Positions 47,320-56,828 of a DNA stretch of 64,000 nucleotides are shown here, piece by piece (the stretch's first letter is position 1; the number at the start of each line of letters is the position of its first letter). The stretch covers positions 310,001-374,000 of the forward strand of contig DATELH010000002.1 of assembly GCA_035276765.1 (NCBI GenBank), in the 5' to 3' direction. A program made the position numbers and the translations under genes. This DNA is from DATASD01 sp035276765. GTDB lineage: Bacteria; Patescibacteriota; Saccharimonadia; Saccharimonadales; UBA4665. The notes beneath the pieces were generated by a model, which saw only the letters and a list, made by a program, of their open reading frames with translations, was not told where the DNA came from and did no database searches.

Positions 47320-49304
47320 GCGTATTTTTTCCTTGGATGCGCTTTTTCGTAAGCTTCAATTTCGGCAGCAGTGAAAACACGTTCGGTGTCGTCGCTGGAA
47401 AGCCGTACCAAAATCGCCACAACCATAGCCGCAAAACCCAGCGTGGCTAACCAAACGATGTGCCACACGGCGGCGAAGCCGAACAAAAAGGCAAAGCCCG
47501 CAATAATCAGCCCAGCCGGTGTGTTCTTTGGCAAAACAATATCCGTGTAATGTGGCTTGCTGATTGGTTTTTTGGCTTGCTTGGCTGCCCAGAACGGGTC
47601 GCGCTCGCTGACTTCGGGCAGCACCGCAAAGTTATAAAACGGCGCCGGCGAAACCGTAGACCACTCCAGCGTGCGCGCGTTCCATGGATCGCCCGTTTTG
47701 TCGCGGTTCTTTTTGCGTTGTACAATGCTCACAATAATTTGCAGCAACTGCAGTCCAATCCCTAGGCAAATAATTGTCACGCCCACGCCAGCCACAATGA
47801 ACAGCCCTTGCCAGCCCATGGATTTGTCGTAGTGGTCGAGCCGGCGGGTCGCGCCCATCAGGCCCAATACGTACAGCGGTGCAAAAGCCACCACAAAGCC
47901 GACAATCCAGCACCACGCAGCGGCGCGGCCCAATCCTTCGTGCAAGGTAAAGCCAAAGATTTTCGGAAACCAGTACATAATGCCCGCCAAGTAGCCGAAC
48001 AATACGCCGCTCACGATCATGGTGTGGAAATGCGCCACCAAAAACAGGCTGTTGTGCAGCTGGAAATCGGCAGGCGGCACGGCAAGCAATACTCCGGCGA
48101 CGCCGCCCATAGTAAACAGCACCATGAAACCCAAAAACCAAACCATGGGCGAGGCGAAACTAATCCGTCCACGGAACATCGTAAAAAGCCAGTTGAAAAT
48201 TTTAACTCCGGTGGGCACTGCGATCACCATGGTGGCAATGCCAAAGAATGCGTTAACATCAGCCCCGGCGCCCATGGTAAAGAAGTGGTGCAGCCACACG
48301 GTAAACGACAGCAGTACGATCGCCCAAATAGCCCACACCATCGACGTATAACCGAACAAGCGCTTGCGCGAAAATGTCGCCACTACTTCGGAAAACACGC
48401 CAAACGCCGGCAAAATAAGGATGTATACCTCGGGATGGCCCCACGCCCAAATGAGGTTCACGTACATCATGGCGTTGCCGCCAAAACCACCAGTAAAAAA
48501 GTGCATGCCGAAGGTGCGGTCCAGGTACAGAAGCGCCAGCGTAACCGTCAAGATGGGGAAGGCAAAGACCACTAGCGTCATGCTGCCAAACACACTCCAT
48601 ACGAACATCGGCATTTTCATGAGCCGCATGCCTTTGCAACGCATTTTGAGGATGGTCACAATAAAGTTAATGCCCGAAAGTAAACTACCGGCGCCCGCAA
48701 TTTGTAAGCCCCAAATCCAGTAATCAACGCCAACGCTCGGGCTAAACTGTAACTCCGAAAGCGGCGGATACGCCAGCCAGCCAGCAGCCGAAAATTCACC
48801 TACGGCTAACGACACATTTATAAGTACGGCGCCAAACGCGTACAGCCAAAAACTCGCGGAGTTCAAAAACGGAAAGGCTACGTCACGCGCGCCAATTTGC
48901 AGCGGTAGTACCAGGTTGATAAGCCCGAACATAAGGCCCATGGCCGCAAAGAAAATCATAATGGTGCCGTGCGCCGAAAAAATTTGCTGGAACTGGTCGG
49001 ATGGCAAAAAACCATGCGCCGCGCCCACTGACGTCGCCTGCTGGGCGCGCATCATCACCGCGTCGGAAACACCGCGCAGCAACATCAAAGCCGAAACCAC
49101 CAAATACATCACGCCAATTTTCTTGGGGTCGAGCGAGGTCAGCCATTCTTTGTACAGCCACTTCCAACGTTTAAAATAGGTGAGTACGCCAGCCACGGCA
49201 AGCAAGCCCAGTGTCATCATTGCCACACCTACGGTGGTCACCAATCCGTGATGGAAATCGTGGAGCGTGAGTTTGCCCAGCAGAGCGCTCGCGAACAGCA
49301 TCAT
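47316..49304 (-). CDS. cyoB: Cytochrome bo3 quinol oxidase subunit I
   Basis: 662-aa heme-copper oxidase core, same size as E. coli CyoB (663). Heme and copper ligands are present: FSAHGTIMIFF (low-spin heme His), WGHPEVYILILPAFG (CuB His with cross-linked Tyr, and the D-channel Glu), VWLHHFFTMG (two CuB His) and VAHFHTMIVSGV (both heme His). Of the E. coli quinol-site residues, Arg71 and Asp75 (RGVSD) and Gln101 are kept but His98 reads Gln (SDQFQQIF). It reduces O2 and pumps protons. Overlaps cyoA and cyoC by ATGA at both ends. Confidence 0.97.
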   Translation of the reverse strand: MMLFASALLGKLTLHDFHHGLVTTVGVAMMTLGLLAVAGVLTYFKRWKWLYKEWLTSLDPKKIGVMYLVVSALMLLRGVSDAVMMRAQQATSVGAAHGFLPSDQFQQIFSAHGTIMIFFAAMGLMFGLINLVLPLQIGARDVAFPFLNSASFWLYAFGAVLINVSLAVGEFSAAGWLAYPPLSELQFSPSVGVDYWIWGLQIAGAGSLLSGINFIVTILKMRCKGMRLMKMPMFVWSVFGSMTLVVFAFPILTVTLALLYLDRTFGMHFFTGGFGGNAMMYVNLIWAWGHPEVYILILPAFGVFSEVVATFSRKRLFGYTSMVWAIWAIVLLSFTVWLHHFFTMGAGADVNAFFGIATMVIAVPTGVKIFNWLFTMFRGRISFASPMVWFLGFMVLFTMGGVAGVLLAVPPADFQLHNSLFLVAHFHTMIVSGVLFGYLAGIMYWFPKIFGFTLHEGLGRAAAWCWIVGFVVAFAPLYVLGLMGATRRLDHYDKSMGWQGLFIVAGVGVTIICLGIGLQLLQIIVSIVQRKKNRDKTGDPWNARTLEWSTVSPAPFYNFAVLPEVSERDPFWAAKQAKKPISKPHYTDIVLPKNTPAGLIIAGFAFLFGFAAVWHIVWLATLGFAAMVVAILVRLSSDDTERVFTAAEIEAYEKAHPRKKYA

Positions 49305-50239
49305 TGCGCCGCTCCAACCGCTCCATGCGTATGTTGCACCGTACTCATTCCGCTCATATCCGACATCGAATCGCCACCCATTGGCCCCATATATTTCCTT
49401 ACTATCGTATCATAGAGCGCCGGGTCTGCCGAAGCATACACCGCAACCGGATTGTCTTTGGTGGGTTTGGCCAACACATCGTACTGGTTTTGGGTAAGCT
49501 TATTGGGCGCTTTTTGCACTGCCGCCGCCCAGGTATCAAAGCCGGCCTGCGAGCTCACGCGCGCTGTAAACTTCATGTCGGCAAAACCCGAACCACTGAT
49601 GTTGGCCGATGAGCCGGCATATTGCCCCACTTTGTCGGCCATCAAATGGAGTTCGGTCTGCATGCCAGGCATAGAATAAATTTGCCCGCCAAGCTGGGGA
49701 ATCCAAAACGAGTTCATCACGCTGTCCGATGTCACTTCAAAATTGATTGGCCGGTTAACCGGCAATTGCACCAAGTTGACACTCGCAATATGCTGCTCAG
49801 GATAAATAAACAGCCATTTCCAGTCGAGCGACACAACCTGAACGCGCAGAGGTTTCGCACTGCTGGCCAGGGGTTTGTAGGGGTCGAGCTTGTGCGAAGC
49901 GTTCCAGGTAATCACCGATAAAATCAAGATAAGCACGCCCGGAATGAGCCACCAAATAGTTTCAGCCACGCGGCTGTGGTCGAGCTCCGGGCTGTAGTGG
50001 GCTTTGTGGTTGCTTTCGCGGTAGCGCCAGGCAAAAATAAATAATAACGTAAACACCGGTACCACCACTATAAGCGCCAAGGACAAGGCAATGTACATCA
50101 GATGCCGTTCTTCGTTGCCGATCTGGCCGTGTGTGTTAAAAACCTGCACGTTAGCATAGCGGTGCACATAGGTGGCGCCGGCGGCCAGCAACCCGGCCAG
50201 TACCAGGACAAGAATCATAGCGCGATGTCTTCTATGCAT
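49301..50239 (-). CDS. cyoA: Cytochrome bo3 quinol oxidase subunit II
   Basis: 312-aa subunit II. N-terminal hydrophobic segment, then two membrane helices (LMYIALSLALIVVVPVFTLL, WWLIPGVLILILSVITW) and a cupredoxin domain with SLDWKWLFIYPEQHIASVN and SFWIPQLGGQIYSMPGM. The CuA cysteines are absent (SANISGSGFADMKF), as in quinol oxidases. Unlike E. coli CyoA there is no lipobox cysteine. The tail is Met/His/Ser-rich (MSDMSGMSTVQHTHG). First gene of cyoABCDE; TATAGT with upstream TGC (complement of 50249-50257) lies 9 nt before ATG 50239. Confidence 0.95.
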   Translation of the reverse strand: MHRRHRAMILVLVLAGLLAAGATYVHRYANVQVFNTHGQIGNEERHLMYIALSLALIVVVPVFTLLFIFAWRYRESNHKAHYSPELDHSRVAETIWWLIPGVLILILSVITWNASHKLDPYKPLASSAKPLRVQVVSLDWKWLFIYPEQHIASVNLVQLPVNRPINFEVTSDSVMNSFWIPQLGGQIYSMPGMQTELHLMADKVGQYAGSSANISGSGFADMKFTARVSSQAGFDTWAAAVQKAPNKLTQNQYDVLAKPTKDNPVAVYASADPALYDTIVRKYMGPMGGDSMSDMSGMSTVQHTHGAVGAAQ

Positions 50240-50248
50240 CTTGGTTTT

Positions 50249-50289
50249 ACTATAGCATTTTTGTGCGGACAGCATAAGCGTTGTATAGT
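50249..50289. promoter_or_regulatory. Divergent promoters of cyoA and polyprenyl synthase
   Basis: Minus strand: TGCTATAGT (50257-50249), start about 3 nt before cyoA. Plus strand: TATAGT (50284-50289), start about 3 nt before ATG 50299. The two identical -10 hexamers are about 30 bp apart in a 59-bp gap, so the units may be co-regulated. Confidence 0.55.
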
Positions 50290-50298
50290 TAAATCATT

Positions 50299-51306
50299 AT
50301 GAAATTTGATTTTGCGAGTGCGGTAGCGATTCCCGAGTTGCCTGTTTATCTCGAGCGAGTGGAGCAGGCGCTGCGACAAGCGGTCGCTTCAGCAAACCCA
50401 TCGCTGCAAGCGGCTATCAGCCGGCTTTTGCAGGTGCGCGGCAAGCGCCTCAGACCCAGTTTGGTGATTGCCGCCGCCATTTGCCAGGGCAAGCCAGTGG
50501 ACGACAAAATCATAAGCGGCTGCGTCGTGATCGAGCTCGTACACCTGGCGAGCCTCGTGCATGACGACATCATTGACGAAGCTGAGTCGCGCTGGAATAT
50601 ACCAACCATCAACGCCAAAGAGGGCGGCGACATGGCAATTTTGGTCGGCGATTATTTGCTGGCCCGGGCTTGTCTGGAGGCCGCAAAGGTGAGCGCCGAA
50701 GCCGCTGAGCTGGCGGCGGCCACCATTGCCATTTTGTGCGAAGGGCAAGCACAAGAACTGGCCGACGCCTTCGCGCTCGACCGCACTGAAGCCGCCTTGT
50801 TTGCGAGCATCCGCGGCAAAACCGCGGCGCTGTTGGCGGCGGCCTGCCAGATGGGCGGTTTGTGTGCTGACACCCAGCCAGCCGACCTCGCGGCGCTCGG
50901 GCGCTACGGTGAATCGTTCGGCTTGGCCTTTCAGCTTGTTGATGACGTACTCGATTTCGTGGCCAATCCCGAACGACTCGGCAAAACCGTTGGCAATGAT
51001 GTCCGCGAAGGCGTGTACACGCTACCGCTACTGCTCGCACTAGACAGCCCCGAAGGCGTGTCGGTAAAACACTGGTTCAGCCAGCCCGACCGCGTTCATG
51101 CCGAGCTTGTGACCATCATTGCTAAAAGTGGCGCTTTTCGGCAAACCATGCAGCGAGCCGCCCAGCACAACCTCGACGCCGCCAAAAGTTTAGAAGTTTT
51201 TAAGAACTCCAGCGCTGTTGTTGCCGGGCTCAAAAAATTACCTGCCGCATATACGCAGTGGGCAGTACAATATGTGGTAGCTCCCGAGTTCCAAAAAGCG
51301 GTCTAA
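50299..51306 (+). CDS. Polyprenyl synthetase (trans-isoprenyl diphosphate synthase)
   Basis: 335-aa trans-isoprenyl diphosphate synthase. First aspartate-rich motif HDDIIDEAESRW (around residue 93) and second QLVDDVLDFVANPERLGKT; GKRLRPSLVIAA and GDYLLARA are also conserved. It condenses IPP with allylic primers to make farnesyl or longer diphosphates. Side-by-side, divergent placement with cyo suggests it supplies farnesyl for heme O or the side chain of a quinone. Chain length cannot be read with certainty from the sequence. Confidence 0.9.
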   Translation: MKFDFASAVAIPELPVYLERVEQALRQAVASANPSLQAAISRLLQVRGKRLRPSLVIAAAICQGKPVDDKIISGCVVIELVHLASLVHDDIIDEAESRWNIPTINAKEGGDMAILVGDYLLARACLEAAKVSAEAAELAAATIAILCEGQAQELADAFALDRTEAALFASIRGKTAALLAAACQMGGLCADTQPADLAALGRYGESFGLAFQLVDDVLDFVANPERLGKTVGNDVREGVYTLPLLLALDSPEGVSVKHWFSQPDRVHAELVTIIAKSGAFRQTMQRAAQHNLDAAKSLEVFKNSSAVVAGLKKLPAAYTQWAVQYVVAPEFQKAV

Positions 51307-51309
51307 ATA

Positions 51310-51318
51310 TGGTATAAT
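51310..51318 (+). promoter_or_regulatory. Extended -10 promoter for gene at 51325
   Basis: TGGTATAAT with the hexamer at 51313-51318 ending 6 nt before ATG 51325; a clear example of the leaderless spacing. Confidence 0.65.
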
Positions 51319-51324
51319 ATATGC

Positions 51325-52182
51325 ATGTCGCCAGAGGTGGTAGCAAACATGGACAAAAAAGAACGCGCCGGTCTGAGCAGAAAGCAAAAAGCCGTACTTA
51401 TCGCGCTTTTTGTGGTGGCGGCCTGGCAAGTTTTACAGAACGATAAAATCACCAACGCCCTGGCTGCGTTGTTGTTCGGCGGCGTCGTGCCGGGAACTAA
51501 CAAAGTTTTGGCTCCCGAAACGGTGATGTATATTGCCGGTGGCGTTGCAGTACTCGTTGCCTTTTTGGTAACGATACACTTTGCACGCCGCCACAAGCGG
51601 TTGCATCCAAAGCCTCAATACCCTGAATCCGACACATTTGTAACTGAACAGCCTCAGCCAGCAGCCACACAAGAACCCGAGTTTATCCACGTGCCCATTG
51701 AAGCGCCCCAAACAGTGGCCGTGCAACAACCGGTAACCAAAAAATCACGACGGGCCAAAATGCCGACTTTGCCGGTGCCGCGAACCAGCCTCGCACCATT
51801 ATTGACAACCAGTGGTCGCTACGGCCAAGGGTTGGCGCGAGTTTTGCGAACCTTGAGTGCCGGCGCCCTCCACGCCAGCAAAACCGCGGCCGTTCTTGCC
51901 CGAAAAGGCGGCAATGCCGCGCAGAAAAACCTGGCAAAGGCTGCAGTCGCCACGTGGCGCTGGGCATCGCCCTATCTCTGGCAATTTGACCGCTGGCTGG
52001 AACGCCGAGTCCGCGAAGTACAAAAATGGGGCCGCAAAAAAGCGCATCAGCACGAAGACGCGCAGCTGCTTTTTGACATTAGCCGCAAGAGCGTCAAACT
52101 TATGAACCAGTTTGCGGCCAAATCTGTCAAAAAGTTCAGCCTCACCCAGCAAAAATCTATCGAGAAAGAGCCCGAAGACTAG
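51325..52182 (+). CDS. Hypothetical two-helix membrane protein with basic tail
   Basis: 285-aa protein. Two membrane helices (about residues 22-40 and 68-85) enclose a short loop, followed by a long cytoplasmic or external region: a Pro/Gln-rich linker (residues 95-145), then an Ala/Lys/Arg-rich helical part ending KEPED. No known domain. Promoter spacing predicts a leaderless mRNA. The stop overlaps the convergent gene at 52179 by four bases. Confidence 0.5.
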   Translation: MSPEVVANMDKKERAGLSRKQKAVLIALFVVAAWQVLQNDKITNALAALLFGGVVPGTNKVLAPETVMYIAGGVAVLVAFLVTIHFARRHKRLHPKPQYPESDTFVTEQPQPAATQEPEFIHVPIEAPQTVAVQQPVTKKSRRAKMPTLPVPRTSLAPLLTTSGRYGQGLARVLRTLSAGALHASKTAAVLARKGGNAAQKNLAKAAVATWRWASPYLWQFDRWLERRVREVQKWGRKKAHQHEDAQLLFDISRKSVKLMNQFAAKSVKKFSLTQQKSIEKEPED

Positions 52183-52601
52183 CCGCGGACTTCCGCACGG
52201 TCGCAATCAAACAGTACGCGCGACAGTGCTGCGTGCGCCGTCAGCGGATCAGGCCCATCGACAGCTAAGGGCGTATTATTATCGCGCGCCAAATAAGCGG
52301 TTGTAATTTCGCCAGACGCGCCATCAAATTCGTACTGGGTGATTTTTTGATTGTCTGCTACGCGCACTGTGACTTCGAAAGGCGAAGTAGAATGTAGGGC
52401 GATGCGGCCATCGTCGTACTTTTGTGCGATTTTGGCCGGCGCAGTTTCAGTGTCAGCCGTAAACCGGCTTCGCCACGTTCCGAGTAACACTGCTGTTTTC
52501 CGCTGGGCAGCCTTTAGTGCTTCTTCAGAGTCGCTTCCGACCATAAACTCGGCCCGTCGCTCAACGGTAATCCTTGTGCCGGCTTGTTCATGACTGCTCA
52601 T
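52179..52601 (-). CDS. Hypothetical partner of caspase-like gene
   Basis: 140-aa soluble protein with mixed strands and helices, unrecognised. Near the middle, TAYLARDNNTPLAVDGPDP is notable only as a polar loop. Its ATG overlaps the stop of the caspase-like gene by ATGA, so the two are translated together; it could be a regulator or antidote of that protein, but nothing in the sequence proves this. Confidence 0.5.
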   Translation of the reverse strand: MSSHEQAGTRITVERRAEFMVGSDSEEALKAAQRKTAVLLGTWRSRFTADTETAPAKIAQKYDDGRIALHSTSPFEVTVRVADNQKITQYEFDGASGEITTAYLARDNNTPLAVDGPDPLTAHAALSRVLFDCDRAEVRG

Positions 52602-54373
52602 GCTTCGTCCCTCCGTAATATTAATTCGTCGATCTCTTGCCGCACGAGATTCCCAAACCTGTCCATGCTGAAGTGCGAAACGGGCAAGTGCTCCAGCCTT
52701 TCATAAGGCGTATTTTCGTTGGTTATATATTTGAAGCGTAGTCCCGTCTGGCCGTCATTTTCAAACACTCCAATTTCTTCTGCAGCGGCGTAGGTGTCAA
52801 CTTGCGGATTGTTCATAAGCCGTGTCATTGATTCCGCCATGGATTCCCGTGTCCTAACCATTGGTGCTTTGCCCGGCTCGCGCCACTCCAACTGCTCATC
52901 CAACTTGGGAAGCGAGTTTTCCGGCAACCGTGGTCGCACAACGGTGGTTGGGTTGGCTTGGCAGCAAGAGTTCATGATAACACGGCGCCGGCCAATTGCC
53001 TCGGGATTATCGTCAATACCACGGCTCGCCTGCATAAACTCATCAGAAACAAGGCGCGGCAAAGCTTTGGAAAGCGTGAGGGCAAACTGGTGCGCCGGTC
53101 CGTCAATGCCTGCCGCCAGTGAAAACTCGTCTTTCCCTTTGCCAAAATAGATCTCGCCAGCGGCGCCGTGGCCAGCAACTACCAGTGTAGACGGTTTGAC
53201 ACCGGCGTTCTTTAGGAAAATCATAGCGGCATAGAGACCGCGCGGACGAGTGACTTCAAAAAAGAGTGTCCGGCCCGACTCGGTAGCGTATTTTTCGTGG
53301 TTGTTTTTAAAAGCGCCGTTGTAATCGCCAAAGGCGTCCGTAAATACGGCGGTTACGTCGCCGGCTTGCAAGTACGCGATCGTTTCTTCATCCATATACA
53401 CGAGGTCTGCCATGAGTTCGAGTTGGTCGGATTGGTAATAATCCAGATTAACAAGGCCCGCGCTATCGTGAAGGCGCTCTAAATCTTGCAGTGGGATACG
53501 GGCGGTTTGATAGGTAACATCCTCGAGCGCTGTATAGAGGGCGTTTTCGTTAGCCAAACCAGTCTCGAGATACGAAGTGCGCGACATCCAAGCAAATTGA
53601 AGGTCGTCGCGCAACTTTTCGGGCAGTTTAACAACACGCTCCAAATACCGGTCGGCCCAGTCGCGGCGGGCAATGGATTTTTCTTCGGGCGGCATTGTGT
53701 CCGGCCACAGCGTGTGGTGTTCCATTTTGAGTGTGCTGAGCAAGGCCTCAATGCTGGACGGCTTGCGTAAAAGCGCCGTCACGGTCGGATCCTGGCGGGC
53801 TGCGTCGTCAATGACAAGGTCGAGCACATCGTCGTATCCATACAGGACGGTTGTTAGGGCTAAGGCCGCCTCTACTTGCACATGGTCTTCGGCTGTTTTT
53901 AGCAATTCCCGTATATTGCGTGACTCTTTGGAAAAATAGATGCTTTGCACTTGTTCCGGCACTTGCATGAGTGCGTCAACCGTCGCCAGTGAAATGCTCG
54001 AGAGGCTGGGATCATTGCCGGCTTCTGCATATGCCTGCCGTTCGGCTTTGCTGGCGCGGAGCGAAGCGGCGACAAACCCTTGCACTTCTTCGGTAGAATT
54101 ACGTGCGCCAGCAAGCAGGTTGTACATTTCATCGAACGCGGGACGGCCTTTTCCAAGATGTGCCGGCGCCGTTTCGACCGCTTGCGCGTAGGCCAGCAAT
54201 TTGTTGGTTACAATGTGCACGGGACTGGCCGCCTCGTGCTCGCTAGCTATCAGCCGTTCAAGATGCGGACGCAACACCGGATGCAAATCCGGACGGGTCA
54301 GCACTTCTTCATAGCTCGCCTGAGTATGCGATTCGGTGGCTGGCGCCGGCACGGGAAGTTGGTGTTCTGGCAT
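52598..54373 (-). CDS. Caspase-like (clan CD) cysteine peptidase candidate
   Basis: 591-aa protein. Residues 1-330 are mostly helical, with no known domain. The C-terminal region has a clan CD-like dyad: strand STLVVAGHGAAGEIYFG with His402, then RRRVIMNSCCQAN with Cys470/Cys471, i.e. hydrophobic strand-His-Gly and strand-Cys as in caspases, metacaspases and CHAT peptidases. Spacing of about 69 residues is plausible. No signal peptide or membrane segment. ATG 54373 is preferred over GTG 54406, which lies inside a likely -10 box (TACACT). Overlaps the next gene by ATGA. May be a regulated protease or cell-death effector; function is inferred. Confidence 0.5.
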   Translation of the reverse strand: MPEHQLPVPAPATESHTQASYEEVLTRPDLHPVLRPHLERLIASEHEAASPVHIVTNKLLAYAQAVETAPAHLGKGRPAFDEMYNLLAGARNSTEEVQGFVAASLRASKAERQAYAEAGNDPSLSSISLATVDALMQVPEQVQSIYFSKESRNIRELLKTAEDHVQVEAALALTTVLYGYDDVLDLVIDDAARQDPTVTALLRKPSSIEALLSTLKMEHHTLWPDTMPPEEKSIARRDWADRYLERVVKLPEKLRDDLQFAWMSRTSYLETGLANENALYTALEDVTYQTARIPLQDLERLHDSAGLVNLDYYQSDQLELMADLVYMDEETIAYLQAGDVTAVFTDAFGDYNGAFKNNHEKYATESGRTLFFEVTRPRGLYAAMIFLKNAGVKPSTLVVAGHGAAGEIYFGKGKDEFSLAAGIDGPAHQFALTLSKALPRLVSDEFMQASRGIDDNPEAIGRRRVIMNSCCQANPTTVVRPRLPENSLPKLDEQLEWREPGKAPMVRTRESMAESMTRLMNNPQVDTYAAAEEIGVFENDGQTGLRFKYITNENTPYERLEHLPVSHFSMDRFGNLVRQEIDELILRRDEA

Positions 54374-54420
54374 GGCTTTTTTGCTTACCCTTACAGTGTA
54401 CACCAAAGATGGGGAGCCTG

Positions 54421-56613
54421 TTACAGGAGTGATTTCAAAATATCGCGCAGCTTTTCAACCGAAGGTACTTGAAAGCGTGCGTGCGTTTCGCGCAAACCGA
54501 CCTTCACGGTGTAGGCGGTTTCCGGCATAGCCTCAAACATATCTTCGTCGGTGTAGTCGTCGCCGGCGCAGAAGATAAAATCGGGGTAGTCGCTGTCTAA
54601 AATTTCGATCACGATGTTGCTTTTGCGGATGGCCCGCGGCTTGACCTCGATAATTTTGTTGCCGTTAAACATGCCGACCTCGCTACCGCCAAGCACGCCA
54701 TTTAGTTCGTGGCGAAGGCTGGCATTGCGGGCATAGGCCAGCTCCGGCGGCACGTTGCGGTAGTGCCAAACCAGCGCAAAGTTTTTTTCTTCGATACGCG
54801 CGCCCGGTGTGCGCTCGGCGTAGCGCTCCATAATTGGCAAAATTTTTTCTTTATATTCTTGGAACGAAAACAGTCCTTGCGCCCATTCGCCATGCTGTTT
54901 TACCCAAGAACCGTGCTCAGCCACCAGCGTAATGGGCAGGGAACCAAACCACGTCTCCAGTGCGTCGCGGGTGCGCCCACTGATAATGCAAAGCTCGGTG
55001 TTTTTGTGCTGCGAAAGCCTGCTCAGCAATCCCATGAGCGACACCGAAGGCGCAGCAAAGGCAGGATCGGGGCTGTTCACAAAATCTTTGAGCGTACCGT
55101 CGTAGTCCAAAAAGATCACGCGCTTCTTGGCCGCCTTAAAGTCTTTGGCCATCTGCTCGCGGTCTTTGATAGTTAGCATTTTGTCGCCTCGGCCACGCTG
55201 TAATTTTTTGGACAACCCGAGCTGCTCAATAAAATCACTCGCCCAGCGCTGCACGGTGTAGTGCGAAATCCGGCGCTGCATGGCTTGCATGCGTTCTTTT
55301 TGTTCGGCTACGGGCATTTCGAGCGCCGTCTTTAGGGCGTCGACCATCGAAGCCGTATCCTTCGGATTGATGCGCAGCGCCTCTTGCAATTCGTCAGCCG
55401 CGCCAGCCAATTCGCTCAAAATAAGCACGCCCGGGGTTTTTTGCTTACACGCCACGTACTCTTTGGCCACCAGGTTCATGCCGTCGCGTAGCGGCGTGAT
55501 GAGCGCCACCTCAGCCCGCCGATACAACGCCACCAGCTGCTCGAACGGGATGTTTTTGAACTGGTACGAAATGGGCGTCCAGTCCACAGTAGCGTACATG
55601 CCGTTAATGCGGCTTACCGTTTGCTCGATGGAGTCGCGCAAGTCGCGGTAAGTTTGCACTTCGGTCCGCGACGGCACGGCGATAATTACCAGCGTGACCT
55701 TTTTGTGGTACTTGGGGTTTTGCTCCAAAAATTCTTCAAACGCACGCAGGCGGTTCGGGATGCCTTTGGTATAGTCCAGCCGGTCGACAGACAAAATAAT
55801 GCGCTGGTCGTCGTAGTGCTCCTTGAGTACGCGCATCGCTTTTTCGGTGGCTTTGTAATGCAGTGCACGGGTAAATTTGTCATAATCAATGCCGATCGGG
55901 AAAGCGTCGGCCACCACGGCACGGTCGCCGACCATAATCGTGCCACCGCTGTGTTCGTAGCCCAAGGTGCGTAGCGCGCTGCTCATAAAATGCCGCGCGT
56001 AACTGTATGTGTGGAAACCCACCAGATCGCTTCCCAGCACGCCTTCGAGCAGCTCACGTCGGTTGGGCGACAGCCGAAAAATCTCGAACGAAGGGAAGGG
56101 AATGTGCAAAAAGAAGCCGATCGAACTTTTGGGCAGGGCTTTACGCAACAGCCGCGGCAAAAGCAGCAGATGGTAATCGTGCACCCACACCGTTGCGTTG
56201 TCGGCCGCATACGCTACTACCGCCTGTTTAAAGAGCAAATTTACTTCTTTGTAGGCGCTCCAATAATCGTCATTATACTGCGTGTACGATTCAAAATAAT
56301 GAAACAAGGGCCACAGCGTGTCGTTCGCGTAGCCCTCGTAAAAGTTTTTGATTTGCTCGGCACTTAGGAAAACCGGCACACAATGGTATTCGAGCAACCG
56401 TTTGGCAACCTGTTTTTGCTCAGCAACCGTCAGGTCGTCGGTGCTGATGCCCGGCCATCCAATCCACAGCTGTTTGCCCGGGTCGCCATTGTCGAGCGAT
56501 GACATTGCCGTAGCCAAGCCGCCCGAACTTGGTTTGAATTGCAGCTTCCCGTCTACCTTTGAAACACTCACCGGCAGGCGGTTGGATATGATAAGAAAAC
56601 CTTTTTTACTCAT
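54421..56613 (-). CDS. Bifunctional trehalose-6-phosphate synthase/phosphatase
   Basis: 730-aa fusion. Residues 1-470 are trehalose-6-phosphate synthase (GT20): ISNRLPVSV, SGGLATAMSSL, WIGWPG, WVHDYHLLLLPRLLR, FFLHIPFPS, SVDRLDYTKGIPNR and LRDGMNLVAKEYV. Residues 490-730 are the HAD phosphatase: VIFLDYDGTL, CIISGR and CAGDDYTDEDMFEAM. Together they make trehalose from UDP-glucose and glucose-6-phosphate, an osmoprotectant. CATAGT with upstream TGG (complement of 56619-56627) ends 5 nt before ATG 56613: leaderless. Confidence 0.95.
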   Translation of the reverse strand: MSKKGFLIISNRLPVSVSKVDGKLQFKPSSGGLATAMSSLDNGDPGKQLWIGWPGISTDDLTVAEQKQVAKRLLEYHCVPVFLSAEQIKNFYEGYANDTLWPLFHYFESYTQYNDDYWSAYKEVNLLFKQAVVAYAADNATVWVHDYHLLLLPRLLRKALPKSSIGFFLHIPFPSFEIFRLSPNRRELLEGVLGSDLVGFHTYSYARHFMSSALRTLGYEHSGGTIMVGDRAVVADAFPIGIDYDKFTRALHYKATEKAMRVLKEHYDDQRIILSVDRLDYTKGIPNRLRAFEEFLEQNPKYHKKVTLVIIAVPSRTEVQTYRDLRDSIEQTVSRINGMYATVDWTPISYQFKNIPFEQLVALYRRAEVALITPLRDGMNLVAKEYVACKQKTPGVLILSELAGAADELQEALRINPKDTASMVDALKTALEMPVAEQKERMQAMQRRISHYTVQRWASDFIEQLGLSKKLQRGRGDKMLTIKDREQMAKDFKAAKKRVIFLDYDGTLKDFVNSPDPAFAAPSVSLMGLLSRLSQHKNTELCIISGRTRDALETWFGSLPITLVAEHGSWVKQHGEWAQGLFSFQEYKEKILPIMERYAERTPGARIEEKNFALVWHYRNVPPELAYARNASLRHELNGVLGGSEVGMFNGNKIIEVKPRAIRKSNIVIEILDSDYPDFIFCAGDDYTDEDMFEAMPETAYTVKVGLRETHARFQVPSVEKLRDILKSLL

Positions 56614-56828
56614 ACACCACTATGCCAAAAAGTATAGCACGTGCTCCGGGCGCCGCCGCTATGAAAAAGCTAACAACCGCCAAAGTTAATTAAAAGGTAC
56701 GCAATTATAAAATTGTCTCGCGCGACATGCAATATTAAGGTGTAGCAAACAATGAAATATCCGTGAAGTTTTACCACGCACGGCCTGGCTTACAGCGAGT
56801 ATAATAGAAAGGTAAGGGGAACAAAGCT

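Noticed and set aside
47808..48575. 255-codon plus-strand frame opposite cyoB
   Set aside because: His/Gln/Lys-rich antisense translation of a membrane protein gene; cyoB is certain.
52179..54373. Gingipain/C25 or CHAT assignment of the caspase-like gene
   Set aside because: Only the His-Gly and Cys strands are visible; family-specific blocks are not, so only clan-level similarity is claimed.
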